Assembly (NCBI RefSeq): GCF_014207235.1
Contig: NZ_JACHDA010000008.1
Location: 124,001 to 188,000, forward strand
DNA from: Sphingopyxis sp. JAI128
Lineage (GTDB): Bacteria > Pseudomonadota > Alphaproteobacteria > Sphingomonadales > Sphingomonadaceae
Length of the DNA: 64,000 nt
Direction: 5' to 3'
Positions 52,527-61,800 of the stretch are shown one piece after another. Both the position numbers and the translations under genes were made by a program. How positions within the stretch are numbered: position 1 is the first letter of the stretch; each line of letters begins with the position of its first letter. The notes beneath the pieces were generated by a model. That model was not told the origin of the DNA, did no database searches, and saw nothing but the letters and a program-made list of their open reading frames with translations.

Positions 52527-54149
52527 TCAGGCCTGGCCGACCAGCCCCTCCCCACGCAGCCGGACAACCGGAACCATCTGGCCCGGCTTGGCGGGGGGCA
52601 GCGTCAGTACCAGCGCATCGTCCAGCTGTTTCCAGGAAAGTTTGCCGCCGCCGACAATTTCGGCCTTCACGATCTTCGCGCCGGAGAGCGCACGGAGCCC
52701 CAGCGACGCGATACGCAGCGTGCTCTTGGGCCATAGCATCAGAACCGCATACAGCGCCCCCTTGTTGACGGTATAGCGCACATCCTGCTCGGTAAAATCG
52801 CTGGCCTTGTCCTCCTCCATCTTGCCCCCGGGCAGGTCGGTCGGCCCTTCGCCGAATATCCGCCATGGGCGGCTGCCGAAAATGGCGGCATCCCCGTTGA
52901 CCCGCAACCAGGCCGCGATGCCGTCGAGGATCTTTTCCTCCTCGCTGTCGAGCGTGCCGTCGCCCCGGAGCGGGACAGAAAGAAGGAGATTGCCGTTCTT
53001 CGACACAATGTCGCACAGGCGCTGAACGACCTTCTGCGCCGGGACATAATATTTATGGTCATAGCGCCCCCGATTATAATGCCAGTCGCCGATACAGGTG
53101 CAGGTTTGCCACGGTTGTGCGCGCATCACGGGCGAGAAGCCGCGCTCCACGTCGTTCATCAGCCCACGCTGCATATAATCGGTCAGAAGTTTCGACGTCA
53201 GCACGACATTGGGGCTGCCGTGCCATTCGACGGCGCGATTGTAATAATGGGAGATGGCCTCCAGTCCCACGGTTCCGAACGGTATCTGGGTGTCGTCGAA
53301 ATAGACCATGTCCGGCCGATATTTATCGACCAGGTCATTCTGGCGGAGGAGCCACTTCTGGATGAACGCCGGGTTCCGTGAAGCGGCATGTTCCAGCCAG
53401 CGCCCGTCATGCACCTGGTGCCACGCCTCCATGGACGCGTTGCTGGCGATCCCGTCGGGCGCCACGAAGCTGGGGCCGGTGTAGAGCTCCTGCGGGTCGA
53501 GCCCGTCCCACCATTTGCCGTGGCCCTGCTCGCGGCGCAGCTTGAATGCGTCATAGCGCTGCCCCGACCTGGCACCTTCGGGATCATAGCCATAGGCCGT
53601 CTGGTACCAGTGCCAAGCATGGCTGACGTGGTTGCTGACGCCAAAGGGCAGCCCTTCGGCCCGGGTCGCCTTTTCCCAACCCGCCACGATGTCGCGCTTC
53701 GGGCCAACCCGGGTCGAATTCCACGCGTGATATTTGCTATCGTACAGGTCGAAATTGTCGTGATGGCCGGCCATCGCCATGAAGTATTTTGCGCCGACCT
53801 GCTTGTAGCGGCGCAGCAGCGCGGCGGGGTCCCACGCCTCGGCCTTCCACTTGCCGATGATCTCCATAAAGCCGGTATCGGCGGGATGCCCGTAATTGGC
53901 GAGATGATGCTTGTAGGCGTCGCTTCCGGGCACATACATCAAGCGCCCATACCAGTCGCCCGCCTCGGGCTGGCATTGCGGTCCCCAGTGCGCCCAGATG
54001 CCGAACTTGGCGTCGCGAAACCATTCCGGGGTTTCCCAGCCCGCGACAATGGAGGACCAGTTTGGTTTGAACACCGAGGCGTTCGCGGACGCCGCGCCGC
54101 GCATCGCCAGAGCGCCCGCCATCATACCACGGCGACCAATCTTCAACAT
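52527..54149 (-). CDS. GH29 alpha-L-fucosidase, Tat-exported
   Basis: Removes terminal L-fucose, as found on xyloglucan side chains. The 540 residues begin LKIGRRGMMAGALAMRG, a twin-arginine-like signal. The GH29 barrel follows with WFRDAKFGIWAHWGPQCQPE, GDWYGRLMY, LLRRYKQVGAKYFMAMAGHHDNFDLYDSKYHAWNST, and nucleophile Asp in PDMVYFDDTQIPFG. SKNGNLLLSVPLRGDGTLD and a C-terminal beta domain come after. AAGGAGAGG stands before ATG 54149. Convergent with GH31 and divergent from the CE20 gene, sharing a composite motif A/motif B region. No L-fucose catabolic genes were recognised in the window. Confidence 0.92.
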   Translation of the reverse strand: MLKIGRRGMMAGALAMRGAASANASVFKPNWSSIVAGWETPEWFRDAKFGIWAHWGPQCQPEAGDWYGRLMYVPGSDAYKHHLANYGHPADTGFMEIIGKWKAEAWDPAALLRRYKQVGAKYFMAMAGHHDNFDLYDSKYHAWNSTRVGPKRDIVAGWEKATRAEGLPFGVSNHVSHAWHWYQTAYGYDPEGARSGQRYDAFKLRREQGHGKWWDGLDPQELYTGPSFVAPDGIASNASMEAWHQVHDGRWLEHAASRNPAFIQKWLLRQNDLVDKYRPDMVYFDDTQIPFGTVGLEAISHYYNRAVEWHGSPNVVLTSKLLTDYMQRGLMNDVERGFSPVMRAQPWQTCTCIGDWHYNRGRYDHKYYVPAQKVVQRLCDIVSKNGNLLLSVPLRGDGTLDSEEEKILDGIAAWLRVNGDAAIFGSRPWRIFGEGPTDLPGGKMEEDKASDFTEQDVRYTVNKGALYAVLMLWPKSTLRIASLGLRALSGAKIVKAEIVGGGKLSWKQLDDALVLTLPPAKPGQMVPVVRLRGEGLVGQA

Positions 54150-54195
54150 TTAATCCTCTCCTTCGAATTTCCGCTTGCGTGCGGATGAGCGTTTT

Positions 54196-54215
54196 TGGTA
54201 ACGCTACCATACAAG
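54196..54215. promoter_or_regulatory. Composite motif B and motif A site (GH29 / CE20 divergent promoter)
   Basis: TGGTAACGCTACCA (54196-54209) is the most symmetrical motif B copy. A motif A core, TTGTATGGTA on the minus strand, occupies 54206-54215 and overlaps its last four bases, so the two proteins could not easily bind at once. Confidence 0.7.
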
Positions 54216-54296
54216 ATTAAGAAGAGGAAGAGGATTGGGACGCGTGCAGGCCGCGATCGAATGGCCAGGCCGCGCTCCCATATGGAAAGGCGCAAC

Positions 54297-56186
54297 ATGA
54301 AGATCATTCCGGCACTTGTTCTGGCGGCGCTGCCGGCTGCCGCCAATGCGGCACCGCTTGTTCTGGACCCGGCCTATACCTCCCACGCAGTGTTTCAGCG
54401 CGGCCGCGAGATTCCGATCAGCGGCGCTGCGGAGCCAGGTAGTGTCGTCAACGTCACTTTCGACGGCGAATCGCACAGCGCCAAAGCCGGCAACGACGGG
54501 CGCTGGCAGGTGAATCTGCCCAGCCGCGCAGCGGGCGGCCCCTATGTCCTTACGATCAGCAGCGGCGGCGAGGAGAAGCGGCTCGACGATATCATGGTGG
54601 GCGATGTCTGGCTCTGTTCGGGCCAGTCGAACATGGAATTCACGCTGCGCTATGCCACTAACGCCGCCTTTGAGGTGCCTTACTCCACCCACCCGATGCT
54701 GCGGCTTCTGAACGTGCCGCGCCAGTCGACCCCGGCGCCCCAGCAGCGTTTTTCGGCCGAGACCGAATGGCAGCGTTCCGGACCGGAAAGCGCGGTAGAC
54801 TTCTCGGCCGCCTGCTACATCATGGGCCGCGAGCTTCAGGCGAAGCAGAAGATACCGATCGGTCTGATCGCGGCAAGCTGGGGCGGGTCGCCGATCGAAG
54901 AATGGATCAGCCGCGACGCGTTGCAGACGCTGCCGCGCTATCGGACCGACCTTGCGCTGATGGACCAATATGCCCGCGATCCAGGTAACGCCGCGAACAG
55001 CTGGGCAAAGCTGTTGCAGCAGTGGCTGGGCGGCGACGCCACTGCGTCCGCCAAGGCGGTCTGGCGCGCGGTCCCGAACAAGCAGATGTGGGAACAATGG
55101 GGGGACGGCGCGCTCGCGACCTTCGACGGAGTCGGTTATTACCGCGCCCGTGTGAAGCTGACTACGACACAGGCCGGAAAGCCCGCGCGCATCGCGATCG
55201 GAGCGGTCGACGACATCGATGTCACGCGGATCAACGGCAAGATCGTGGGTGCCGACCAGGGCTGGCAAAAAAAGCGGGATTATGAGGTGCCCGCAGGCGT
55301 GCTGAAGGCCGGTGACAATTTCATCGACGTGACGGTCGTCGACACGGGCGGTGGCGGTGGCCTGGTGGGTGAAGCTGCGCGTACGCTCACCCTCGGCGAC
55401 GGCACGATTCTGCCGCTTTCCGACTGGACCTTCGCCAAAGGGCGGCCGCTCGAAAACGGTGAGATGCCGCCCAGCGTGCCGTGGGCCGGCGGCGCTGGCC
55501 GCACAACGCTCTACAACGGCATGATCGCGCCGCTGCACGGCTATCCCCTGACGGGCTTCGCCTGGTATCAGGGCGAGGCCAATGCGGGCGACGCCAAGGG
55601 ATATGCCGAATTGATGCCCTTGCTGATCGCCGATTGGCGCAAGCGATTTGGCGCCGCCCCGTTCCTGATGGTGCAGCTTGCCAATTTCGGGCCGCTTGCC
55701 TCTACCCCGTCGGACGCTTCCTGGGGGCAATTGCGCGATGTCCAACGCCGTGTCGCCGATGCCGATCCGCAGGTCGGCATGGCAAGCGCCGTCGACATCG
55801 GGCAGGTCACCGATATCCATCCGACCAACAAGCAGGACGTCGGCAAGCGCCTTGCCCTTGCGGCCCGGCACATCGCCCTCGGCGAGGACGTCGAAGACCG
55901 CGGACCGGCCCCGGTTTCCATTGGACGCACGGCAAAAGGTATCGCGATTCGCTTCACCCATGGCCCGCTCAAGCTGGTGGGCGGCGCGTCGGCAATCGGA
56001 TTTGAGCTGTGCGATGCTGCGGCAAACTGCCGATTTGTGGACGGCGAGCTGGAGGGCGAAACCATTCTGTTGCCGGCGGATTCCAGCGCTCGCGAGGTCC
56101 GCTATCTCTGGCAGGCTAGCCCGATCGTGAATCTTTACAACGAGGCCGAACTGCCGGCGACCGGCTTTTCAATGCCGATTGAGTGA
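54297..56186 (+). CDS. CE20-like SGNH acetylesterase (sialate O-acetylesterase family), probable xyloglucan acetylesterase
   Basis: Deacetylates glycan side chains. The 629 residues have a signal peptide ending at AAANA-AP, an N-terminal beta domain, then the split SGNH hydrolase. Catalytic Ser is in DVWLCSGQSNMEFTLR, and LIAASWGGSPIEEWISRDAL follows. An inserted beta-sandwich (~280-400, YYRARVKLTTTQAGKPARIA, DDIDVTRINGKIVG) interrupts the fold, then FAWYQGEANAG and the Asp/His pair in DIGQVTDIHPTNKQDVGKRL. This architecture matches, as I recall, the Xanthomonas xyloglucan acetylesterase that founded CE20. ATG 54297 has GGAAAGG six nt upstream. The GH74 gene follows at ~200 bp. Confidence 0.85.
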   Translation: MKIIPALVLAALPAAANAAPLVLDPAYTSHAVFQRGREIPISGAAEPGSVVNVTFDGESHSAKAGNDGRWQVNLPSRAAGGPYVLTISSGGEEKRLDDIMVGDVWLCSGQSNMEFTLRYATNAAFEVPYSTHPMLRLLNVPRQSTPAPQQRFSAETEWQRSGPESAVDFSAACYIMGRELQAKQKIPIGLIAASWGGSPIEEWISRDALQTLPRYRTDLALMDQYARDPGNAANSWAKLLQQWLGGDATASAKAVWRAVPNKQMWEQWGDGALATFDGVGYYRARVKLTTTQAGKPARIAIGAVDDIDVTRINGKIVGADQGWQKKRDYEVPAGVLKAGDNFIDVTVVDTGGGGGLVGEAARTLTLGDGTILPLSDWTFAKGRPLENGEMPPSVPWAGGAGRTTLYNGMIAPLHGYPLTGFAWYQGEANAGDAKGYAELMPLLIADWRKRFGAAPFLMVQLANFGPLASTPSDASWGQLRDVQRRVADADPQVGMASAVDIGQVTDIHPTNKQDVGKRLALAARHIALGEDVEDRGPAPVSIGRTAKGIAIRFTHGPLKLVGGASAIGFELCDAAANCRFVDGELEGETILLPADSSAREVRYLWQASPIVNLYNEAELPATGFSMPIE

Positions 56187-56384
56187 ACGGAGCAACAGCC
56201 ATCCAGAGCTTCCGGCGTCATTGACCTGCTGATGAACGCAGGGGCGAAGTCTTGCCCGCCCCGATGACGCCGAACTCCTTCCCGGTATTTCGAGAAATCA
56301 AACCCAATGGCAGCAATTCGACTGCCCGCCGAAAACGATACGGAACGAGCCGAACGATCAAATAATATAAGGGGAGAGCATGTG

Positions 56385-58589
56385 ATGAATATTCGACGTA
56401 CCGGCCGCTGGTCAGCCACGGCTTTGCTGGGCTGTTGTCTCTTATTCTCCGGCACACTCTTTACGCCCTCCCCTTCCGCGGCGCAGCAGGCGGCGCCTTA
56501 TGTGTGGCAGACGGTGCCCTTTGGCGGCGGCGGTTATGTCGATGGTTTCGTCTATCACCCGCGCGAGAAGGGTCTTCTCTATACGCGAACCGACATCGGC
56601 GGGCTTTATCGTTATGATTATTCGGCGAAGCGCTGGATCCCCCTCACCGATCATCTGGACCGACAGGATGGCGACCTTATGGGCGTCCTCAGCATCGCGC
56701 TCGATCCCGCCAATCCCGATAAAGTCTATGCGGCGACCGGCCTCTATCTCGGCCAATGGTCGCGCAAGGGCGCGATCCTCCGGTCCAATGACCGGGGTCA
56801 AAGCTGGCAAAAGGTCGATCTTCCCATTCATGTGGGCGGCAATTCCGACGGGCGCGGCAGCGGCGAACGCCTCATCGTCGATCCGCACAATTCCGACATA
56901 GTCTATTATGGCTCCAACGAGGACGGCCTGTGGAAGAGCGCGGACGGCGGGCAGAGTTTCGCGCGCACATCCGCCTCCACCCGCACCTTCAGCCTCGTCG
57001 CAGCCGATCCTTCGAAAAGCGGCACGCTGTGGGCCGGTACAGCCGATGGCGAAGGCGCCCTCTTGCTGAGCACGGACGGCGGCCAATCCTTCGCGCCGGT
57101 TCAGGGGCCCCCCGCAATGGTGCCCCAGCGCCTGGCCTTCGCTCCCGACGGGTCGCTCTATGTCGCTTTCGCCAAGGGCGAAGGAAAAGTCGTCGTCAAC
57201 CCCAGCCATGCCAGGACCGGCGCCGTTTGGAAGCGGGACGGCAACTCCGGCAAATGGCGCGACGTCACGCCGAAAGGCCCCTTCCCCAACGTCGGCGGCG
57301 GCTACTCTGGCATCGATGTCTCGCGCGACGGAACCGTCGCCGTGTCGACGCTGAACCGCTGGCATCCGGGCGATGAAGTCTACATGTCCCGCGATGGCGG
57401 CGAGAGCTGGACCGGCTTGCAGGAAAAGTCGCGCCATCTGTCGACAGCCTATCCCTGGCTGGTCGATTACCTCAAGGGTGAGGACAAGATGGGGCACTGG
57501 ATTTCGGACCTGAAGTTCAACCCGTTCAATCCCGACGAGATGGTCTACGGCACCGGTTACGGCGTATGGATGAGCCGTAATCTTGCGTCGGTGCAGGCCG
57601 ATCAGAAGGTTGAATTCGACTTTGCGGTCAACAACCTCGAGGAGACGGCAACCTTGCAGCTGGTGTCGCCGACCCGCGGCGCCAGGGTTATGGCGGCAAT
57701 GGGCGATATCGGTGGCGCCACCTGGGACGATCTGACCCGCACACCGCGTATAGGCCTCCTCACCCCGAACAACGAGAATAATTTCAGCATCGACTATGCC
57801 GGCCTCAAGCCCGGAATGGTCGTGCGCACTACCGCGAATTCACCGACCAACGGCTTCACGTCGCAGGACGGAGGCGAGAACTGGGAACCCTTCGTATCGA
57901 CGCCTTACAGGCGGCCTGCGCAGGGCGAAGGCTGGCGCAGCGCAGGCACGATCGCGATCTCTGCTGCAGGATCCTCGCTCGTTTGGGCTCCCGAAAAGGA
58001 CGGTGCCTATTATTCGAAGGATGGCGGCACGAGCTGGCAGCGTTCCGCCGGATGGCCGACCGACCAGTCGCTGCGGCCCATCGCCGACAAAGTCGCCGAC
58101 GGCATCTTCTATGTCTTCGACCGGTCCACTTCGCGCATCCTGGCGAGCGGCGACGGCGGCGCGCAGTTCAATGTCCTCGTCGAAGGGCTTCCCACGTTCG
58201 AACCATGGCAAAATGTCCAGCTCGCCGTCGTGCCGACCCGCGTCCGCGACCTGTGGCTGGCGACCTCGACCGGCCTGTTCCATTCACCCGACAGCAAGTC
58301 GAAGATGGTCCAGATACGCAATGTGGACGAGCCTTGGCTCATTTCGTTCGGGGCCCCGACGGTCAAAGGCAACTATCCCGCCATTTTCCTGTGGGGCAAG
58401 GTCAAGGGGGTCGAGGGATTGTGGCGGTCGGACGACAAGGCCGCAAGCTGGGTGCGGATCAACGACGATGCCCATCGTTACGGCGAACTGCGCGCGATCG
58501 CAGGCGACTGGATCGAGCCCGGCACGCTCTATATCGCACCGCACGGCCGCGGCGTGATTGCGGGGCGGCCGGCCGCGCCGGGATCCTGA
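56385..58589 (+). CDS. GH74 endo-xyloglucanase, exported
   Basis: Inverting endo-hydrolase that cuts the xyloglucan backbone, the enzyme that defines this locus. The 734 residues form two seven-bladed propellers after a signal peptide (WSATALLGCCLLFSG…SAAQ). Blade signatures are GGGGYVDGFVYHPREKGLLY, the catalytic Asp in TRTDIGGLYRYD, RSNDRGQSWQKVDLP, GRGSGERLIVDPHNSDIVYY and STDGGQSFAPV. The second catalytic region is at AAMGDIGGATWDDLTRTP, and SKDGGTSWQRSAGWP follows. No carbohydrate-binding module. ATG 56385 follows GGGGAGAG; the longer frame from 56307 is not needed. Probably co-transcribed with CE20, as no motif A or B site precedes it. Confidence 0.94.
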   Translation: MNIRRTGRWSATALLGCCLLFSGTLFTPSPSAAQQAAPYVWQTVPFGGGGYVDGFVYHPREKGLLYTRTDIGGLYRYDYSAKRWIPLTDHLDRQDGDLMGVLSIALDPANPDKVYAATGLYLGQWSRKGAILRSNDRGQSWQKVDLPIHVGGNSDGRGSGERLIVDPHNSDIVYYGSNEDGLWKSADGGQSFARTSASTRTFSLVAADPSKSGTLWAGTADGEGALLLSTDGGQSFAPVQGPPAMVPQRLAFAPDGSLYVAFAKGEGKVVVNPSHARTGAVWKRDGNSGKWRDVTPKGPFPNVGGGYSGIDVSRDGTVAVSTLNRWHPGDEVYMSRDGGESWTGLQEKSRHLSTAYPWLVDYLKGEDKMGHWISDLKFNPFNPDEMVYGTGYGVWMSRNLASVQADQKVEFDFAVNNLEETATLQLVSPTRGARVMAAMGDIGGATWDDLTRTPRIGLLTPNNENNFSIDYAGLKPGMVVRTTANSPTNGFTSQDGGENWEPFVSTPYRRPAQGEGWRSAGTIAISAAGSSLVWAPEKDGAYYSKDGGTSWQRSAGWPTDQSLRPIADKVADGIFYVFDRSTSRILASGDGGAQFNVLVEGLPTFEPWQNVQLAVVPTRVRDLWLATSTGLFHSPDSKSKMVQIRNVDEPWLISFGAPTVKGNYPAIFLWGKVKGVEGLWRSDDKAASWVRINDDAHRYGELRAIAGDWIEPGTLYIAPHGRGVIAGRPAAPGS

Positions 58590-58762
58590 CCCGGCATTTG
58601 GTCCACGACCGCCGGGGGCAAGGGCTTCGCCCGGATATGCCCCGACACTATCGCCGCTGGTCGAGTCGCGCAGGTGCCGAGACGGCCGCCACAGTAGTCG
58701 ACAGACCAAACCCCGCGATATGCCCGCCAAAACCGGGGATTGTTCAGTCGTTTAGGGACCAT

Positions 58763-58776
58763 TGTTACCGCTATCA
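58763..58776. promoter_or_regulatory. Motif B operator (xyloglucan receptor promoter)
   Basis: TGTTACCGCTATCA, 97 bp before the receptor ATG, followed by TTGACT (58786-58791) as a possible -35 and by a motif A site. Confidence 0.7.
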
Positions 58777-58790
58777 GATTTCATCTTGAC

Positions 58791-58805
58791 TAGTCAGACA
58801 AATAG
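58791..58805 (-). promoter_or_regulatory. Motif A site (xyloglucan receptor promoter)
   Basis: TAGTCAGACAAATAG, reverse complement CTATTTGTCTGACTA; the core TTTGTCTGA is exact and the tail is C-TA instead of G-TA. It lies just downstream of TTGACT. Confidence 0.65.
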
Positions 58806-58872
58806 CAGGATGACAAGTTTGTTCCGCATCAAGACGGAACTGCAAATTAACATTCTGGGAGAGGCGGACGGC

Positions 58873-61800
58873 ATGTTTGCAAAGAAATTTTCCGTGGGAG
58901 TCAGCGGCGTTGCGCTCGCGGTGTGTGGCGCAGGACTGGCGGTGCCCGCTTATGCGCAAGACGCCGATCCCGCCGCCACGCCCGAAGCAGAAAGCATCGA
59001 CGACGCTATCATCGTTACGGCGCGGCGGCAGGCGCTGAAAGACGCGATCAGCATCAAGAGAGACTCCGATACGATCGTCGATTCGGTGACTGCGGACGAG
59101 GCTGGCAGGCTTCCCGACAATTCGATTACCGAAGTTCTTCAGCGCGTGTCGGGTGTTTCGATCTCGCGCTTCACTGGTGGAAACGGCGGCAGTACCGCAT
59201 TCCAGATCGAGGGTACGGGGATCACCGTGCGCGGCCTTCCCTTCAATTCGAGCATGCTCAACGGGCGGCAGTTGTTTAGCGCCAACGGCGCAAGTTCATT
59301 CGGCTGGAACGAAATCACGCCAGAGTTGATGGCCGGGGTCGATGTTTACAAGGCGTCGCGTGCCGACATGATCGAGGGCGGCGCGTCCATGGTCAATCTT
59401 CGCACCCATGTACCGTTCAATTTCAACGATACCCAGTTCAACGTCAGTCTTGGCAACAGTTATGGCGATCAGGCGAAGAAGAGTTCGCCCCGCGTTTCCG
59501 CCCTGTTCTCCAAGCGTTTCGATACCGGCATTGGCGAAATTGGCGTGTTGTGGGATGTGGCCTATAGCAGTCTGCACCAACAGAGCAGCAATATGCAGGT
59601 TGGCGCCATGTTTGGCGAATATGTGCCGACGTCCACGCGTGACGATGGTCTTGCCCTTGTTCCCAGCTCGTTCAGGTGGGGCACCAGCAAGAGCAAGCGC
59701 GATCGGTACGGTGCCTATCAGGCCATCCAGTGGAAGCCGGCTTCGAACCTTACGCTGACCAACACCCTATTCTTCTCGCAATATGTCGAGGATAGAGAGT
59801 CGAACACCGGTGCTTTGGGCACGAACCCATCCGCGGCAGCCGCGGTCATGCCCGCTGTCGGCAGTCCGGTTGAATATGACGCCAATGGCGCCTTCCGGAA
59901 GGGAACGCTCGCGGTCGGATCTACCGGCAAGGCAGTGGATTTTACGAACACCACCAAGAATGTCAGCTGGTTACGCCCCTGGTATCAGCTTGATTGCGGT
60001 GCCAGCTATGGCGCTCCCGCCTCGACAATTCAGTGGGACTGGTCGGCGGACGGCAATATAGATCCATCGAATCCTCCTGTCGGTTGGAATGGTCGCCGGC
60101 TGGCGCAGTGCGGCCCTGCGGCCACGTTAAACCCCACCGGCTCGGCGGGGGTATCGCACAGTAAGAATTCCACGCTGGATATTTCGCAGAGCTTCGTCTG
60201 GACCCCGGGTGACCGGGTGGCGGTGCGTGGCGCCGCGCAATATGTATCTTCCCGCATGAGCGGGCAAGATATGTATGTCGGCCTCAATCAGTCCAGTCCG
60301 CAGGTCAATTCGATGCATGTCGACCTGACCGGGCCGCTGCCCGTCTTGTCCGGCTTGTCCAATGCCGGCATGCTCGATCCGAGTAAGGCGTATCTCGCCA
60401 ATTTTGCCTATCACGCACCCCGGAACCGCGGGAAGATGCTGGCAGGCAATATCGACCTCGAATATAGGGTCAGCGATGAGGGATTCCTGCGCAAGATCGC
60501 CGTTGGTGCCCGTGCCGCAAGGCGCACCGAGAACGATAATTTTGTGGGGACCTATTTCGCTCCGCTTGGTCAGCCGTGGGCGGCGAATAAGTGGGGAAAT
60601 AGCCCGAATGACCCGAATTATGGGCCAGGCAATATTCAATATCTCACCAACCCGAATGTGCCGGCATCGGACTATCAAGTTGCCCAAATGCGGAATTTCT
60701 TTGGAGGCAAAGCGTCCGTTCCGGGGCAGCTTCTCGTGCCCAGCTCGTCGCTTATGCATAGCTATGACTGGTACCGTTTGCTTACGACATATAATGGTCA
60801 ATTGCGCCAAACCGCAGCTGGCAGCAATGTGCCCATCAGGGACAGCAACGGGGTCATCATTGATGGAACGCGGGACCAGTATTGGACGGCAAATATCGAT
60901 CAGGGCCTGAACAAGACAGAGAGCCGCATCAAGAATATAGCTGCTTATGTCCAGGCCAGCTTCGCGCACGACCGTGTCGGAATCCTTCCAGCCTTTTCGG
61001 GCAATATCGGCGTCCGTATATTCCGCGATTCCCTGCATGCGACCGGTCTGCTGAGAACGCCGGACTCGGGAGCCCTGGCGCTGACCCAAGAGGACAGCAC
61101 GGCATATTTCAACGCGCAACAGGCCGACCCGGGCACATCGCCGGCATATCCGACGCTCTACAAGTTCGTTCAGGCGTATACTCCGCAGACCCGCGAATAT
61201 GAATACACCCGGGTTCTACCCTCGATGAACATCAAGTTTGATGTCACGAACAAGTTCATCATTCGTGGTGCGGCATCGAAGTCAACCGCTCCGCCGAATC
61301 TTAATGACATTCGCGCGGGCGGTTACATCGACGCTCGTTCGCTTGCCAACCCCACCAATTCGCAAGCGCCCGGGATTCTTACGGGGGTTGTTGCCAGAGA
61401 CAGCGGTGCAAACCTGAAGCCGACCATGATCACCAGCGAGGATCTGGCGTTCGAATATTACCCCTCGTCGTCCAGCTTTATCGCCCTCAATCTGTTCGCC
61501 AAGCAGATCAAGGACCATCCGCTGTTCAGCTCGTTCGTTGCCAATAATCTTCCTATTCCGGCGTTGGCATTTCCCGATGGCGTGTCCACGGCCACGCAGC
61601 CGGACGGGTCCTCGCTCGGGACGCCGACAACGCTGGATTTGCCGTGGCTCTTTTTGCAGAACAAATCTTCGACGAGAAAAGCCTATATCAAGGGCTTTGA
61701 GATCAGTGGTCGCAAGTTCTTTGACAAGCTGCCGGGATTGTTTCGCGGGCTGGGTATCGAGGGCAATTTGACCTTCATCGACAGCAGTAACCCCGCGCAG

